Origin: Pseudomonadota bacterium
GTDB taxonomy: Bacteria; Pseudomonadota; Gammaproteobacteria; Burkholderiales; Rhodocyclaceae
NCBI GenBank assembly: GCA_018241685.1
Contig: JAFEDJ010000025.1
Span: 1-64,000 of the forward strand
DNA: 64,000 bases
Direction of reading: 5' to 3'
Shown: in pieces, positions 18,635 through 28,464 of the stretch
Layout of the letters: every line of letters starts with the position of its first letter
How positions within the stretch are numbered: position 1 is the first letter of the stretch
Position numbers and translations under genes: made by a program
Notes under the pieces: model-generated
What the model saw: only the letters and a program-made list of their open reading frames with translations
Database searches by the model: none
What the model was told of the DNA's origin: nothing

Positions 18635-19576
18635 ATGAAATCCTTTGCCCTGATGGGCGCCGCCCTGGCGCTGGGCCTGACCCTCATAACCAGTGATGCA
18701 GACGCCGCCAAGCGCTTCGGTGGCGGCAAGTCCTCGGGCATGCAGCGCCAGGAACTCAGCCAGCCCAAGTCCCCCAACGCCACGCCGGCAACTCCGGCCC
18801 AAGCACCGGGTGCGGCCGCCGCTCCCCACGCCCAGCCGGCCGCCGGCGCCGCCGCTGCTGCGGCCACGCCCAAGCGTTCGTGGATGGGCCCGCTGGCCGG
18901 TCTGGCCGCCGGTATCGGCCTGGCCGCGCTGGCCTCCCACTTCGGCTTTGGTGAAGAGCTCGCCTCGATGATGACGATGGCCCTGATCGCCTTTGCCGCC
19001 ATCGCGCTGATCGGCTTCTTCATGCGCCGCCGTGCGGCCTCCCAGCAGCCGGCGCTGGCCGGCGCGGGTGCGAGCCCGATGCAGTATTCCGGCGCGCCGC
19101 AGTCCTACGGCACCAACAGCAGCAACGCGACGCCGGCTTTCGGTGGCGGCAGCGCTGCCCCGGCAGCTGCTGCGCCTGTCACCGCAACGTCCGTCCGTAA
19201 CATCCCGGCAGATTTCGACACTGAAGGCTTCGTACGCCACGCCAAGGTGAACTTCATCCGCCTGCAGGCCGCCAACGATGCGCGCAACCTGGACGACGTA
19301 CGGGAATACACCACGCCGGAGATGTTCGCCGAGATCAAGATGGACTGGATGTCCGAGCCGGCCTCTGCGCAGAAGACCGACGTGGTATCCCTCAACGCCG
19401 AAGTCATCGACGTCGCCGAGGAAGCCGAGCGCTACATCGTCACGGTGCGCTTCACCGGCCTGCTGCGCGAGGAGCCGAACGCCGCGCCGGAAGGCATCGA
19501 CGAACTGTGGCACCTCACCAAGCCGCGCAGCGGCAACGGCGGCTGGCTGCTCGCCGGCATCCAGCAGAACGGCTGA
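18635..19576 (+). CDS. Tim44-like domain membrane protein
   Basis: The 313-aa protein has a signal peptide (MKSFALMGAALALGLTLITS, cut near ADA|AKRF), a Gly/Ser/Ala-rich linker, a hydrophobic pair (MGPLAGLAAGIGLAALASHF and MMTMALIAFAAIALIGFFM, about 87-130), another Ala-rich linker and a C-terminal Tim44-like domain (FDTEGFVRHAKVNFIRLQAA to the end). Bacterial Tim44-like proteins are associated with membrane biogenesis, with no settled biochemical role. The ATG follows CAGGAGA. A 140-bp AT-richer gap before it probably carries its own promoter, and a terminator follows. Confidence 0.87.
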   Translation: MKSFALMGAALALGLTLITSDADAAKRFGGGKSSGMQRQELSQPKSPNATPATPAQAPGAAAAPHAQPAAGAAAAAATPKRSWMGPLAGLAAGIGLAALASHFGFGEELASMMTMALIAFAAIALIGFFMRRRAASQQPALAGAGASPMQYSGAPQSYGTNSSNATPAFGGGSAAPAAAAPVTATSVRNIPADFDTEGFVRHAKVNFIRLQAANDARNLDDVREYTTPEMFAEIKMDWMSEPASAQKTDVVSLNAEVIDVAEEAERYIVTVRFTGLLREEPNAAPEGIDELWHLTKPRSGNGGWLLAGIQQNG

Positions 19577-19625
19577 TTCTTCTTTCAGTACCAGTACCAG
19601 TAGCACCAACCGGCCACTACCCTCA

Positions 19626-19663
19626 CCCTGCCCGCGGCCTTCCGGCCCGAGCAGGGTTTTTTT
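19626..19663 (+). terminator. Rho-independent terminator after the Tim44-like gene
   Basis: CCCTGC (19626-19631) and GCAGGG (19651-19656) enclose a GC-rich internal loop and are followed by seven T residues. It ends the Tim44-like transcript; its T-run abuts the 3' end of nhaR, which converges from the right. Confidence 0.8.
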
Positions 19664-20592
19664 CAGCCCGGCTCGGCCTGGGTCACGACGCCGCCGCTGC
19701 CCATCGCCTCCAGCCCGGCCTTGGCCGCATCCGAGATGGCCAGCACGCAGGGGTGGGTCAGGCGCCGTTCGACCGAGATCGCGTAGTACTCGATCCGCAC
19801 CTCCTCCGCCCGTCCCAGCACCAGCAAGTCCCCGGTCCCGAGGATCTCCTGCTCGATCGCCGTCGGCACCACGAAGGCCCCGACGCCGGCGCGGCCGAAA
19901 GCCGTCATCAGCGCCGTGTCGTCGAACTCGCCGACGATGCGCGGCCTGAGCCGCTTGCGATCTAGCCAGTCCTCGAACTTGCGGCGGATCGCCGAATCCT
20001 CCCCGGGCAGCAAAGTCGGCAAAGTCCCCATACAGGCCGGAAACACCGGAGGCTGGTCACCCAGCAGGGAACGCGCGGCAATGAAACTCAGGCCCGACTC
20101 GCCGAGGCGGTGGTTATAAGCCCGCACATCGACGCTGGGCGGAATCGGCGAATCGGCAATCACCAGGTCGAGCTTGTGCACCGCCAGTTCGGTCAGCAGA
20201 CGGTCCAGGCGCCATTCCCGGCAGATAATGCGCACCGGGTCGGTCGGATCCACCGCCGGCCGCAGCAGGCGGTAAGCAATCGACTTGGGCACCGCATCCG
20301 ACACACCGACCCGGAATTCCACCGGCCGCCCCTTCGGATAATGACGTAGCGCCTGCTCCAGTTCGGCGCTCAGCGAGAACATCTCGTCGGCGTACTCCAT
20401 CGCCATGCGCCCTGCCGGCGTCAGCTCGAGGCTCCGCCCGTCACGGGTGAACAATTGGGTGTCCAGGCTGTCTTCCAGCAGGCGGATCTGGCCGCTGATG
20501 GTCTGCGGCGTGACATGCAGCGCCTCGCCAGCCTTGACCACGCCGCCGCTGCGCGCAGTCTTCCAGAAATAGAACAGATGCTTGAGATTCAC
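19663..20592 (-). CDS. nhaR: NhaR-like LysR-family regulator
   Basis: A 309-aa LysR-type regulator. The N-terminus MNLKHLFYFWKTARSGGVVK and helix-turn-helix EALHVTPQTISGQIRLLE match NhaR, the activator of the sodium/proton antiporter gene nhaA. The effector domain covers about 95-300. The start codon is GTG at 20592. No nhaA is in the window, so its target is elsewhere or different. It is divergent from the HPF-like gene, with 119 bp between starts. Confidence 0.85.
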   Translation of the reverse strand: MNLKHLFYFWKTARSGGVVKAGEALHVTPQTISGQIRLLEDSLDTQLFTRDGRSLELTPAGRMAMEYADEMFSLSAELEQALRHYPKGRPVEFRVGVSDAVPKSIAYRLLRPAVDPTDPVRIICREWRLDRLLTELAVHKLDLVIADSPIPPSVDVRAYNHRLGESGLSFIAARSLLGDQPPVFPACMGTLPTLLPGEDSAIRRKFEDWLDRKRLRPRIVGEFDDTALMTAFGRAGVGAFVVPTAIEQEILGTGDLLVLGRAEEVRIEYYAISVERRLTHPCVLAISDAAKAGLEAMGSGGVVTQAEPG

Positions 20593-20711
20593 GGCTCGTC
20601 ACTGCTTTTGTAAAGATTCGAATATATCGAAACAAAGCTTCGATTAATACGTCTTTACCTGATTCATTGATGCCCATACAGTGGACCTTCCAAAACGCAA
20701 AGGAGATAAGA

Positions 20712-21065
20712 ATGGAAGTCCAGATCAAGGCCAAGGGCCTGCCTGCTGCCAAGACCCTGCGTACCCATGCCGCACGGCGCATCCAGGGCGCCCTCGGCCG
20801 TTTCGGCCACGTCGTCCAGTCCGTCAGCGTGCGCCTGTCGGACATCAACGGGCCCCGTGGCGGTGGTGCCGACAAGCTGTGCCGCATCGTCATCGAGATG
20901 AAGAACCGCTCCCTCGTGATGGAAGAGCTCGGCGACGATATGCGCCGCGTCATCGACCGCATCACCGAGCGCGTGCAGCACAACGTCGGCCGCCAGATCG
21001 AGAAGCTCGCCGCCATCAACCGCAAGCTGATGCCGGAACCCGCGCTGGTGCCGATCCGCGCGTGA
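20712..21065 (+). CDS. HPF/RaiA-family ribosome-associated protein
   Basis: A 117-aa protein, MEVQIKAKGLPAAKTLRTHA, with the beta-alpha-beta fold pattern of short hibernation factors and basic helices (RRIQGALGRF, RITERVQHNVGRQIEKL). ATG 20712 follows AAGGAGAT by 5 bp, which rules out the in-frame 20667 start. Unlike classical hpf it is not next to rpoN; it lies upstream of nifB but is separated from it by a terminator-like hairpin and a dedicated nif promoter. Function is inferred from the fold family only. Confidence 0.75.
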   Translation: MEVQIKAKGLPAAKTLRTHAARRIQGALGRFGHVVQSVSVRLSDINGPRGGGADKLCRIVIEMKNRSLVMEELGDDMRRVIDRITERVQHNVGRQIEKLAAINRKLMPEPALVPIRA

Positions 21066-21085
21066 TGCCGGATCGCCCCTGATCG

Positions 21086-21117
21086 CGAAAATCCGCGGCC
21101 TCCCGGCCGCGGTTTCG
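21086..21117 (+). terminator. Hairpin terminator of the HPF-like gene
   Basis: CCGCGGCC (21093-21100) and GGCCGCGG (21105-21112) pair perfectly around TCCC; the flanking CGAAA/TTTCG can extend the stem. The T-run is short (TTTCGT), so termination may be partial. Confidence 0.6.
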
Positions 21118-21158
21118 TACCTAGCTGTCGCATTCCTCACGCTGCGGGCCGCCCGCCC

Positions 21159-21174
21159 TGTGACATTCACTACA
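21159..21174 (+). promoter_or_regulatory. NifA upstream activator sequence of nifB
   Basis: TGTGACATTCACTACA is an exact TGT-N10-ACA site. Its centre is about 96 bp upstream of the transcription start predicted from the sigma54 promoter at 21236-21252, a typical distance. Confidence 0.8.
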
Positions 21175-21235
21175 GGCAGGCCCCACAGGAACACGACATT
21201 CATTAAATTTCAACTACTTAAGCAAACACCCCGAG

Positions 21236-21252
21236 CTGGTACGCGGCTTGCA
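21236..21252 (+). promoter_or_regulatory. Sigma54 promoter of the nifB operon
   Basis: CTGGTACGCGGCTTGCA has TGGTACG at -24 and a consensus TTGCA at -12, with GG (21238-21239) and GC (21250-21251) ten bases apart. The predicted start near 21263 lies 27 nt before the nifB ATG. This is the best sigma54 match in the window. Confidence 0.88.
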
Positions 21253-21289
21253 ATTCCACACCCACAAACGAACCGAGTGGGGACCAACC

Positions 21290-22807
21290 ATGGAACTGCC
21301 AGTGATCAGCAATACCGCCGAATCCGGCGGCGGCGGGTGTAGTTCGCATTCCTGCGGCTCGACCGCGGACCAGCTCAATCAGATCCCGGACGAAATCCTG
21401 CAGAAGGTGTTCAACCACCCCTGTTATTCGGAAGACGCCCACCACCATTTCGCACGGATGCACGTGGCCGTCGCCCCGGCCTGCAACATCCAGTGCCACT
21501 ACTGCAACCGCAAGTACGACTGCGCCAATGAATCCCGCCCCGGCGTGGTGTCGGAACTCCTCACGCCCGACCAGGCCGCCAAGAAGACCCTAGTCGTCGC
21601 TTCGGAGATCCCGCAGATGAGCGTGCTGGGCATTGCGGGGCCGGGAGACCCCTTGGCCAACCCCGAGCGTACCTTCGCGACCTTCCAGATGCTCAGCGAA
21701 CACGCTCCGGACATCAAGCTGTGCGTATCGACCAATGGTCTGATGCTGCCCCAGTCGGTGGACGAGATCGCCAAACACAACATCGACCACGTGACGATCA
21801 CCATCAACTGCGTCGATCCCGACGTGGGCGCCAAGATCTATCCGTGGATTTTCTGGAACAACAAGCGCATCAAGGGCCGCGAAGGCGCCGCGATCCTCAT
21901 CGAGCAGCAGCAGAAGGGCCTTGAGGCGTGCATCGCCAAGGGCATTCTGGTCAAGGTGAACTCGGTGATGATCCCCGGCGTCAATGACGAGCACCTGAAG
22001 GAAGTCAGCCGCGTCGTGAAGTCCAAGGGCGCCTTCCTGCACAACGTCATGCCGCTGATCGCCGAGGCCGAGCACGGCACCTTCTACGGCCTGACCGGCC
22101 AGCGCGGCCCCACCCAGGACGAACTGCAGGCCCTGCAGGACGCCTGTGCCGGCGACATGAACATGATGCGCCACTGCCGCCAGTGCCGTGCCGACGCCGT
22201 CGGCCTGCTCGGCGAGGACCGGGGTGCGGAGTTCACGCTCGACAAGATCGCCGAGTACGAGCTCGACCTGGAAGGTGCGGCAGCCCGCCGTGCCGAGGTC
22301 CGTGACCGCATCGCCGCCGAGCTGGAAGAGAAGCGCAACGCCAAGGCTGCCGCACCGGCACCGAAGCTGGTCGCCCTCGACATGAGCGGCCTCGCCACCA
22401 AGGAAGCCCTGCGGCCGGTCAAGATGGCCGTGGCCACCAGCGGCGGCGGGCTGATCAACCAGCACTTCGGGCACGCCAAGGAGTTCCTGATCTACGAGGC
22501 CTCCGAGAAAGGCGTGCGCTTCCTGGGCCATCGGAAGACCGACCTCTACTGCACCGGCGGAGACACCTGCGGCGACGCGGACACCACGCTGCAGCAGACC
22601 GTCAAGGCGCTGGAAGGCTGCGAAGTGGTGCTGTGCTCGAAGATCGGCTACGAGCCTTGGGGAATGCTGGAAGAAGCCGGCATCGCACCGAACGGCGAGC
22701 ACGCCATGGAAGGCATCGAGGACGCGGTGATGGCCGTGTATGCCGAGATGGCCTCCGCCGGCAAGCTTGTCGAAACGGCCGAAGTCCCCGCCCAGTCTGC
22801 CGCCTGA
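21290..22807 (+). CDS. nifB: NifB, FeMo-cofactor precursor (NifB-co) synthase
   Basis: This radical SAM enzyme fuses [4Fe-4S] clusters and inserts carbide to make the FeMo-co precursor. The 505-aa product has an N-terminal Cys motif (CSSHSCGS, 17-24), the radical-SAM motif CNIQCHYC (65-72), further Cys residues (CRQCRADAVG), and a C-terminal NifX-like domain from about 380 (KMAVATSGGGLINQHFGHAKEF). It is the full-length fused form. The start is ATG 21290, because an earlier in-frame start lies before the predicted transcription start. It is the first gene of a NifA-driven operon. Confidence 0.97.
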   Translation: MELPVISNTAESGGGGCSSHSCGSTADQLNQIPDEILQKVFNHPCYSEDAHHHFARMHVAVAPACNIQCHYCNRKYDCANESRPGVVSELLTPDQAAKKTLVVASEIPQMSVLGIAGPGDPLANPERTFATFQMLSEHAPDIKLCVSTNGLMLPQSVDEIAKHNIDHVTITINCVDPDVGAKIYPWIFWNNKRIKGREGAAILIEQQQKGLEACIAKGILVKVNSVMIPGVNDEHLKEVSRVVKSKGAFLHNVMPLIAEAEHGTFYGLTGQRGPTQDELQALQDACAGDMNMMRHCRQCRADAVGLLGEDRGAEFTLDKIAEYELDLEGAAARRAEVRDRIAAELEEKRNAKAAAPAPKLVALDMSGLATKEALRPVKMAVATSGGGLINQHFGHAKEFLIYEASEKGVRFLGHRKTDLYCTGGDTCGDADTTLQQTVKALEGCEVVLCSKIGYEPWGMLEEAGIAPNGEHAMEGIEDAVMAVYAEMASAGKLVETAEVPAQSAA

Positions 22808-22824
22808 TCCAGGTATGCAGACCG

Positions 22825-22862
22825 TTCCTGGAGCGCCGCCCGCCAGAGCGGCGCTCCAGGAA
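22825..22862 (+). repeat. 15-bp perfect stem-loop between nifB and fdxN
   Basis: Arms 22825-22839 and 22848-22862 are perfectly complementary over 15 bp around an 8-base loop, 17 bp after the nifB stop. There is no T-run, so mRNA stabilisation or partial attenuation is more likely than termination. Confidence 0.75.
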
Positions 22863-22893
22863 CCCTACCCTAGCCATAAGAAGGAGCGCTGCG

Positions 22894-23187
22894 ATGGCAC
22901 TCGAAATCAACGACCTGTGCGTGAACTGCTGGGCCTGTGAGCCCCTTTGCCCCAACAAGGCGATCTACTCCGCAGCCCCTCACTTCGAGATCGACCCGGA
23001 CAAGTGCACCGAATGCGCCGGCGACTTCGCCGACGCCCAATGTGCAGCGATCTGCCCCATCGAAGGGGCCATCGTGGATGAACTGGGGGATGCCCTCAAC
23101 CCGCCGGGTTCGCTGACCGGCATCCCGCTACAACTTCTCGCCGAAGCGGCTGGCAGCGCGGCCGGGACGGCAGCCAAGACGTCCTGA
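22894..23187 (+). CDS. fdxN: FdxN-type 2[4Fe-4S] ferredoxin
   Basis: A 97-aa bacterial ferredoxin, MALEINDLCVNCWACEPLCP. The first cluster motif is C-X2-C-X2-C-X3-CP (Cys 9, 12, 15, 19). The second is C-X2-C-X8-C-X3-CP (38, 41, 50, 54), with the spacer insertion seen in nif-linked ferredoxins. Such ferredoxins sit next to nifB and supply electrons for FeMo-co synthesis or nitrogenase. The ATG follows AAGGAGCG. An Ala-rich tail ends the protein. Confidence 0.92.
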   Translation: MALEINDLCVNCWACEPLCPNKAIYSAAPHFEIDPDKCTECAGDFADAQCAAICPIEGAIVDELGDALNPPGSLTGIPLQLLAEAAGSAAGTAAKTS

Positions 23188-23200
23188 CGGGAGAGGCACG

Positions 23201-25259
<2,059 letters not shown>

Positions 25260-25363
25260 AGCACCTGAAGGAGCACCACCACCAGCGACAGAGAGAATCG
25301 TTGTGGAACCCGCGGCCTCCGCCATACCGGCTCCGGCCGCATCACTCAAGTAGGAGGAAAACC

Positions 25364-25723
25364 ATGGCACTCATCACCTTCACCAGCCCGATGCACAAGG
25401 ACAAGACCGTCTACGCCGTGGCTGGCAGCCACAAGAAGACCGTCCTCGAACTGGCCAAGGAAAATCACGTCCCGATCGACTTCGGCTGTCAGAACGGCGA
25501 ATGCGGCACCTGCCTGTGCAAGGTCACCAACATCACCAAGGGCGGCGTGGTCCACGCCGGCCCGCTGACCAACAGCGAGCGCAAGACCCTCAAGGAACTC
25601 GGCAAGCTGTCCGCCGATGAAGAAGCCAAGATGGACGTGGACGACTTCCCGACCCCGTGGCGCCTGGCCTGCCAGATGATCGTCCGCGACGAGGACGTCA
25701 CCATCGAGTATCCCAGCGCCTGA
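25364..25723 (+). CDS. FeSII (Shethna protein II)-like [2Fe-2S] protein
   Basis: A 119-aa 2Fe-2S protein with cluster Cys 42, 47, 50 and 103 (CQNGECGTC, RLACQ) and a helical insertion between the loops (about 66-95: GPLTNSERKTLKELGKLSAD). That insertion, and the start MALITFTSPMHKDKTVYAVAG, match Azotobacter FeSII, which binds both nitrogenase components and shields them from O2 in an inactive complex. It is distinct from the ferredoxin upstream. A strong TAGGAGGAAA site precedes ATG 25364. Confidence 0.85.
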   Translation: MALITFTSPMHKDKTVYAVAGSHKKTVLELAKENHVPIDFGCQNGECGTCLCKVTNITKGGVVHAGPLTNSERKTLKELGKLSADEEAKMDVDDFPTPWRLACQMIVRDEDVTIEYPSA

Positions 25724-25739
25724 CCGCCGGCGGCCGGTG

Positions 25740-26687
25740 ATGCAAAGCTCCATGCCCGACCTGCACGCCGTGCTGGAGCGGCCGGCCGCTGACTTTGCCG
25801 CCCGGGCCGGGGCCGCCTACCTGGGCCTCGCCCTGGGCGACGCGCTGGGCGCCACCGTGGAGTTCATGACGCCGCGGGAGATCCAGGCCCAGCACGGCTG
25901 CCACCGCACCATCCGCGGCGGCGGCTGGCTCAAGCTCAAATCCGGCGCGGTCACCGACGACACCACCATGGCGCTGGCCCTCGGCGACGCGATCCTGGCA
26001 GCTGGCGGCATCGACGCCCACGCCATCGGCGAGGCCTTCGACACGTGGATGCGCGCCAAGCCGGTGGACATCGGCAACACCGTCCGCCGCGGCATCATCG
26101 AATTCCGCCGTACCGGCCGGCTCGAAGCCCCGCCCAGCGAGCACGATGCCGGCAACGGCGCCTGCATGCGCGTGCTGCCGGTCGCTCTGGCGACCCTTGG
26201 CCAGCCCGAGGACGCGGTACGCGCCGCCTGCCGCGTGCAGGCCCACCTGACCCACAACAATCCCCTCTCCGACGCCGGCACCGAGACCATCGTGCTGATG
26301 GTCCAGGACGCGCTGCGGGGTGCCGACCGGGACACGCTGATCCGCCGGCGCCTGGCCCCGCTGCTCGCCGCCTTTCCGCTCTTCGACCCGGCCGGCAAGC
26401 GCGAGGAGAACCCGTCCGGTTTCATCAAGGACACCCTGCGCGCGGTCTTCCAGGCCCTGCTCGACACCGACAGCTTCGAGACCTGCCTGATCGACGTGGT
26501 CAATCGCGGTGGCGACGCCGACACCACCGGCGCCATCGCCGGCATGCTGGCCGGCGCCCTGTACGGCCCCGGCAGCCTGCCCGAGCCCTGGCTGGCCGCC
26601 CTCGACCACGGCGCCCGCCGGGCCTGTGCGGTCCAGTCCCAGGCACTGCTTGCACAGGCTTGCGGCAACACCCCCGCCACGCTGTAA
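25740..26687 (+). CDS. draG: ADP-ribosyl-[dinitrogen reductase] hydrolase DraG
   Basis: DraG removes ADP-ribose from the Fe protein and so reactivates nitrogenase after ammonium or darkness/energy shock. The 315-aa product has the metal-binding ADP-ribosylhydrolase motifs AVTDDTTMALAL (about 68-79) and VVNRGGDADTTGAIAGML (about 254-271), plus NGACMRVLP. ATG 25740 is chosen; the GTG at 25737 and ATG at 25752 are alternatives. It follows the FeSII-like gene by 16 bp. The partner transferase draT is not in this window. Confidence 0.9.
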   Translation: MQSSMPDLHAVLERPAADFAARAGAAYLGLALGDALGATVEFMTPREIQAQHGCHRTIRGGGWLKLKSGAVTDDTTMALALGDAILAAGGIDAHAIGEAFDTWMRAKPVDIGNTVRRGIIEFRRTGRLEAPPSEHDAGNGACMRVLPVALATLGQPEDAVRAACRVQAHLTHNNPLSDAGTETIVLMVQDALRGADRDTLIRRRLAPLLAAFPLFDPAGKREENPSGFIKDTLRAVFQALLDTDSFETCLIDVVNRGGDADTTGAIAGMLAGALYGPGSLPEPWLAALDHGARRACAVQSQALLAQACGNTPATL

Positions 26688-26739
26688 AATCGCGGCCCGA
26701 AAAGCCATCTGCGGGACCAACTACCCCGCCATGACCGCC

Positions 26740-28344
26740 ATGTTGCGACTCTCCGAACTCCGCCTGCCCCTCGACCATCCGGAAGAGGCCCTGCCCGCCG
26801 CCGTCATCCAGCGCCTGGGCATCTCCGCCGACCAGCTCGTCAGCTTCAAGGTCTTCAAGCGCAGCTACGACGCACGCAAGAACGTGCGCCTGTGCTTCAT
26901 CTACATCATCGACCTGGAGGTGAAGAACGAGGCGGCGCTGCTGAAGAAATTCGCCGACGACCTCCACGTCAAGCCGGCACCGGACACTGAGTACCACTTC
27001 ATCGGCAAGGCCCCGCCCAACTTCACGCAGCGCCCGATCGTCATCGGCTTCGGCCCCTGCGGCATCTTCGCGGCGCTGATCCTGGCCCAGATGGGCTTCA
27101 AGCCGATCGTGCTGGAACGCGGCAAGGCGGTACGCGAGCGCACCCAGGACACCTGGGGCCTGTGGCGCAAGAACACCCTCAACCCGGAGTCGAACGTGCA
27201 GTTCGGCGAAGGCGGCGCCGGCACCTTCTCGGACGGCAAGCTGTACAGCCAGATCAAGGACCCGAAGCACTACGGCCGCAAGGTGCTGACCGAGTTCGTC
27301 AAGGCCGGCGCACCGGAAGAGATCCTCTACGTTTCCAAGCCCCACATCGGCACCTTCCGGCTGGTCGGCATGGTGGAAGCCATGCGGGCCGAGATCTGCG
27401 AGCTGGGCGGCGAGATCCGCTTCCAGCAGCGCGTCACCGACCTGATCATCGAGGACGGCCAGGTGCGCGGCGTGCGCACCTCCACCGGCGACGAGCTGCG
27501 CAGCGACCACGTGGTGCTGGCCCTCGGCCACAGCGCCCGCGACACCTTCGAGATGCTCCACGAGCGGGGCGTCTTCATGGAGGCCAAGTCCTTCTCGGTG
27601 GGCTTCCGCATCGAGCACCCGCAATCGCTGATCGACAAGGCCCGCCTCGGCCCGCATGCCGGCCACCCGCTGCTCGGCGCCGCCGACTACAAGCTGGTGC
27701 ATCACGCCTCCAACGGCCGCGCGGTGTACAGCTTCTGCATGTGCCCGGGCGGCACCGTGGTGGCTGCCACGTCGGAGCCGAACCGCGTCGTCACCAACGG
27801 CATGAGCCAGTATTCGCGCAACGAGCGCAACGCCAACGCCGGCATCGTGGTGAGCATCGACCCGAAGGACTACCCCGGCGGCCCGCTGGCCGGCATCGAA
27901 TTCCAGCGCAAGCTGGAGAGCCACGCCTTCGTGCTCGGCGGCAGCACCTACGAGGCCCCGGCCCAGCTGGTCGGTGACTTCCTGCGCGGCAAGGCGTCCA
28001 CCGCGCTGGGCGGCGTGGAGCCGTCCTACAAGCCCGGCGTGCTGCTCGGCGACCTGGCCACGGCGCTGCCCGACTACGCGATCACCGCGATGCGCGAGGC
28101 GATCCCGGCCTTCGACCGGCAGATCCGCGGCTTCAACATGTACGACGCAGTGCTCACCGGTGTCGAAACGCGCACCTCGTCGCCGCTGCGCATCACCCGC
28201 GACGAGAGCTACCAGAGCCTCAACACCAAAGGCCTCTACCCGGCCGGCGAAGGCGCCGGCTACGCGGGCGGCATCCTGTCGGCCGGCGTCGACGGCATCC
28301 GGGTTGCGGAAGCCGTCGCCGCCAGCCTGCTCCAGCAGGGCTGA
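26740..28344 (+). CDS. FAD-dependent NAD(P)-type oxidoreductase
   Basis: A 534-aa flavoprotein with an N-terminal segment (MLRLSELRLPLDHPEEALP) typical of this conserved family, a Rossmann motif VIGFGPCGIFAAL near residue 100, and GLYPAGEGAGYAGGILSAGVDG near the C-terminus. Members are widespread and are annotated as FAD-dependent dehydrogenases without a known substrate. ATG 26740 is preferred to 26731 by family alignment from memory. It follows draG by 52 bp but is probably not nif-specific. Confidence 0.82.
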   Translation: MLRLSELRLPLDHPEEALPAAVIQRLGISADQLVSFKVFKRSYDARKNVRLCFIYIIDLEVKNEAALLKKFADDLHVKPAPDTEYHFIGKAPPNFTQRPIVIGFGPCGIFAALILAQMGFKPIVLERGKAVRERTQDTWGLWRKNTLNPESNVQFGEGGAGTFSDGKLYSQIKDPKHYGRKVLTEFVKAGAPEEILYVSKPHIGTFRLVGMVEAMRAEICELGGEIRFQQRVTDLIIEDGQVRGVRTSTGDELRSDHVVLALGHSARDTFEMLHERGVFMEAKSFSVGFRIEHPQSLIDKARLGPHAGHPLLGAADYKLVHHASNGRAVYSFCMCPGGTVVAATSEPNRVVTNGMSQYSRNERNANAGIVVSIDPKDYPGGPLAGIEFQRKLESHAFVLGGSTYEAPAQLVGDFLRGKASTALGGVEPSYKPGVLLGDLATALPDYAITAMREAIPAFDRQIRGFNMYDAVLTGVETRTSSPLRITRDESYQSLNTKGLYPAGEGAGYAGGILSAGVDGIRVAEAVAASLLQQG

Positions 28345-28393
28345 GCCCAAGCGTGGCAGCGGCCGGCGCCGTCGCCACGCAACAGCTCGCTCA

Positions 28394-28459
28394 AGGAAAC
28401 GTCGGACCACCCCGCGTTTCCTCGTCCCTTCCCCGGGCCGGGCGCAGCCCGGCCCGGGG
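28394..28459. terminator. Two stacked hairpins between convergent genes
   Basis: AGGAAACG (28394-28401) with CGTTTCCT (28415-28422), then a perfect 13-bp GC stem (28431-28443 with 28447-28459) with a GCA triloop. They separate the oxidoreductase from the convergent porin. There is no clear T-tract on either strand, so these act as GC-rich barriers or rho-assisted ends. Confidence 0.5.
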
Positions 28460-28464
28460 AGCGC

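Noticed and set aside
19626..19663. Reading the terminator T-run as part of nhaR
   Set aside because: The nhaR stop lies at 19663 and the hairpin belongs to the plus-strand Tim44-like transcript.
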